57,766 nucleotides of DNA, from contig NZ_CP112933.1 of assembly GCF_034366785.1 (NCBI RefSeq), forward strand, positions 1 to 57,766. The letters run 5' to 3'. The position numbers and the translations under genes were made by a program. The DNA is from Candidatus Trichorickettsia mobilis (GTDB lineage: Bacteria; Pseudomonadota; Alphaproteobacteria; Rickettsiales; Rickettsiaceae). Position 1 is the first letter of the stretch. Every line of letters starts with the position of its first letter. This document shows, one piece after another, positions 56,919 to 57,766 of the stretch. The notes below the pieces were generated by a model. It worked only from the letters and a program-made list of their open reading frames with translations. It was not told where the DNA came from and made no database searches.

Positions 56919-57766
56919 ATGAATAATACCAAACCGTTAATCTCTTTTGACTACGCCATCAAATATCTTCTAAAAGATAAAGGCGATTACAGTATAATAG
57001 AAGGCTTCATCTCAGCTCTTCTTAAAACTAAGGGTTATAAAGATGTTAAAATAGTTGCTCTGCTTGAGAGCGAAAGTAATAAAGAAGATAGCAAAAGTAA
57101 ACGAAGCCTAGCCGATTTAATTGTTGAAGATGAAGATCAGCATAAATACATTATTGAAATTGAGCGTAACGTCAAAGATTCTTTTATTCATAAATCACTG
57201 TTTAATACCTCAAGACTTATAGTAGATAATTTAGCTCAAAGAGAAGACTATACTAAAATCTTAAAGATATTTCATATTTCTTTGCTCTATTTTCCGATCG
57301 GTAATGGTAATGGGGCTATTTACTACGGTAAAACCATTATTCATGAAATAGAGACCGATGAAAAATTAAGTGTTCATATTAAAAATCAAGAAACTAGTGA
57401 AGTATTTGACGCTACCGATATCTTGCCAGAATATTTTTATATTTCCATTCCTCTATTTAATGATCGTCTAGAGAAAGAAATTGATGATTGGCTACACGTC
57501 ATGAAATATGACGAAGTACCGAAAAACTATCACTCTCCTTATATGGCGCAAGTAGCAGAAAAACTCAGCATCCTCAAAATGACTCCTGAAGAAAGGTCAA
57601 ATTACTCTTATTATCAAAAGAAACTTTATAGTGATAGAGATGAATTACAAGCTGCCGAAGCTAGAGGCGAAGCTAGAGGCGAAGCTAGAGGCGAAGCTAG
57701 AGGCAAAATAAAAATTGCCAAAAACCTCTTATTACAAAATATAGATATTAATACTATATCTATAAC
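56919..57766 (+). CDS. Rpn/PD-(D/E)XK nuclease-family protein, N-terminal part (continues at position 1)
   Basis: Starts at ATG 56919; with 1-151 a 299-aa protein. Order typical of the Rpn/YhgA-like transposase-nuclease family abundant in Rickettsia: LISFDYAIKYLLKDKGD start, nuclease core with D66 in SLADLIV and E80 in YIIEIERN, a YFYISIPLFNDRLEKE middle, and QKKLYSDRDEL before the tail. Four in-frame 12-bp repeats (57657-57704) encode (RG)EA units. It sits inside the baseplate operon, between spike and gp25-like gene, as an accessory or mobile gene. Confidence 0.88.
   Translation, partial: MNNTKPLISFDYAIKYLLKDKGDYSIIEGFISALLKTKGYKDVKIVALLESESNKEDSKSKRSLADLIVEDEDQHKYIIEIERNVKDSFIHKSLFNTSRLIVDNLAQREDYTKILKIFHISLLYFPIGNGNGAIYYGKTIIHEIETDEKLSVHIKNQETSEVFDATDILPEYFYISIPLFNDRLEKEIDDWLHVMKYDEVPKNYHSPYMAQVAEKLSILKMTPEERSNYSYYQKKLYSDRDELQAAEARGEARGEARGEARGKIKIAKNLLLQNIDINTISI
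57657..57704 (+). repeat. Four-copy 12-bp tandem repeat
   Basis: GAAGCTAGAGGC is repeated four times in frame in the Rpn-like gene, giving the peptide (E-A-R-G)4. The left end of the window begins inside this array (copies at 2-13, 14-25, 26-37). Copy number is likely variable. Confidence 0.95.
57668..57766. repeat. 99-bp terminal direct repeat, right copy
   Basis: Exact copy of bases 1-99. See the left copy; evidence of a circular molecule of 57,667 bp. Confidence 0.93.

Noticed and set aside
57657-57704. CRISPR-like array
   Set aside because: Direct 12-bp repeats without spacers, in frame within a coding gene.

Overview
This window looks like one complete circular, AT-rich, contractile-tailed phage that is probably maintained as a plasmid (a phage-plasmid) in a Rickettsiales host. 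The last 99 bases (57668-57766) exactly repeat the first 99, which is what an assembler leaves at the join of a circular contig; the unique circle would be 57,667 bp. One gene (an Rpn-like PD-(D/E)XK nuclease, 299 aa) runs across the join. The host guess is inference. It rests on the strong A+T bias, the Rpn-type protein with an RGEA tandem repeat, an ankyrin protein, tandem winged-helix/DnaA-like plasmid replication proteins, and a patatin among tail genes as in Wolbachia phage WO. I see no integrase, resolvase or protelomerase, but there is a ParA ATPase with a ribbon-helix-helix partner and a replication module.

Layout, read circularly: (1) 144-4486, rightward: end of the tail operon (gp25-like wedge, baseplate J, DUF2612 protein, tail spike). 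(2) 4487-6794: lysis block with holin-like proteins, a T4-type lysozyme, and an overlapping spanin pair on the opposite strand. (3) 6795-16453, leftward: partition (ParA plus RHH partner between TGACGT sites), two ProQ/FinO-fold proteins, HU, Fic, RecT, ankyrin, P63C, a mini Tad2-like protein and several unknowns. (4) 16454-20382, rightward: a fused nuclease-methylase-specificity protein, then a two-TM protein with an ImmA/IrrE-like metallopeptidase flanked by a 22-bp direct repeat. (5) 20383-28523: replication block with two hairpin terminators in a leader, a winged-helix initiator candidate, two related Rep proteins (the larger with palindromes that may be the origin), DnaB, SSB-like, a possible -1 frameshift gene, GapR-like, a second mini Tad2-like protein and a ParB-methylase fusion. 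(6) 28516-32545: terminase subunits, a MazEF pair, portal. (7) 32549-42120: a fibre and accessory island (collagen-like fibre, patatin, more fibres, a polytopic membrane protein) lying between portal and the other head genes. (8) 42307-56794: head and tail operon from the MuF-like protein to the spike, behind a good sigma70-like promoter, with two unrecognised genes between the tail assembly chaperone and the tape measure. (9) 56919 to 151 across the join: the Rpn-like gene.

How it works together: terminase, portal, MuF-like protein, DUF2213 protein and DUF2184 capsid build and fill the head. The DUF3383 sheath, DUF3277 tube, tape measure, Pam3-type plug, hub, Gp138 spike, gp25 and J proteins make a contractile tail. 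Holin, lysozyme and spanins release progeny. ParA/RHH, MazEF and the Rep/DnaB block would keep the circle between lytic cycles. All function calls come from reading motifs; no database search was run.
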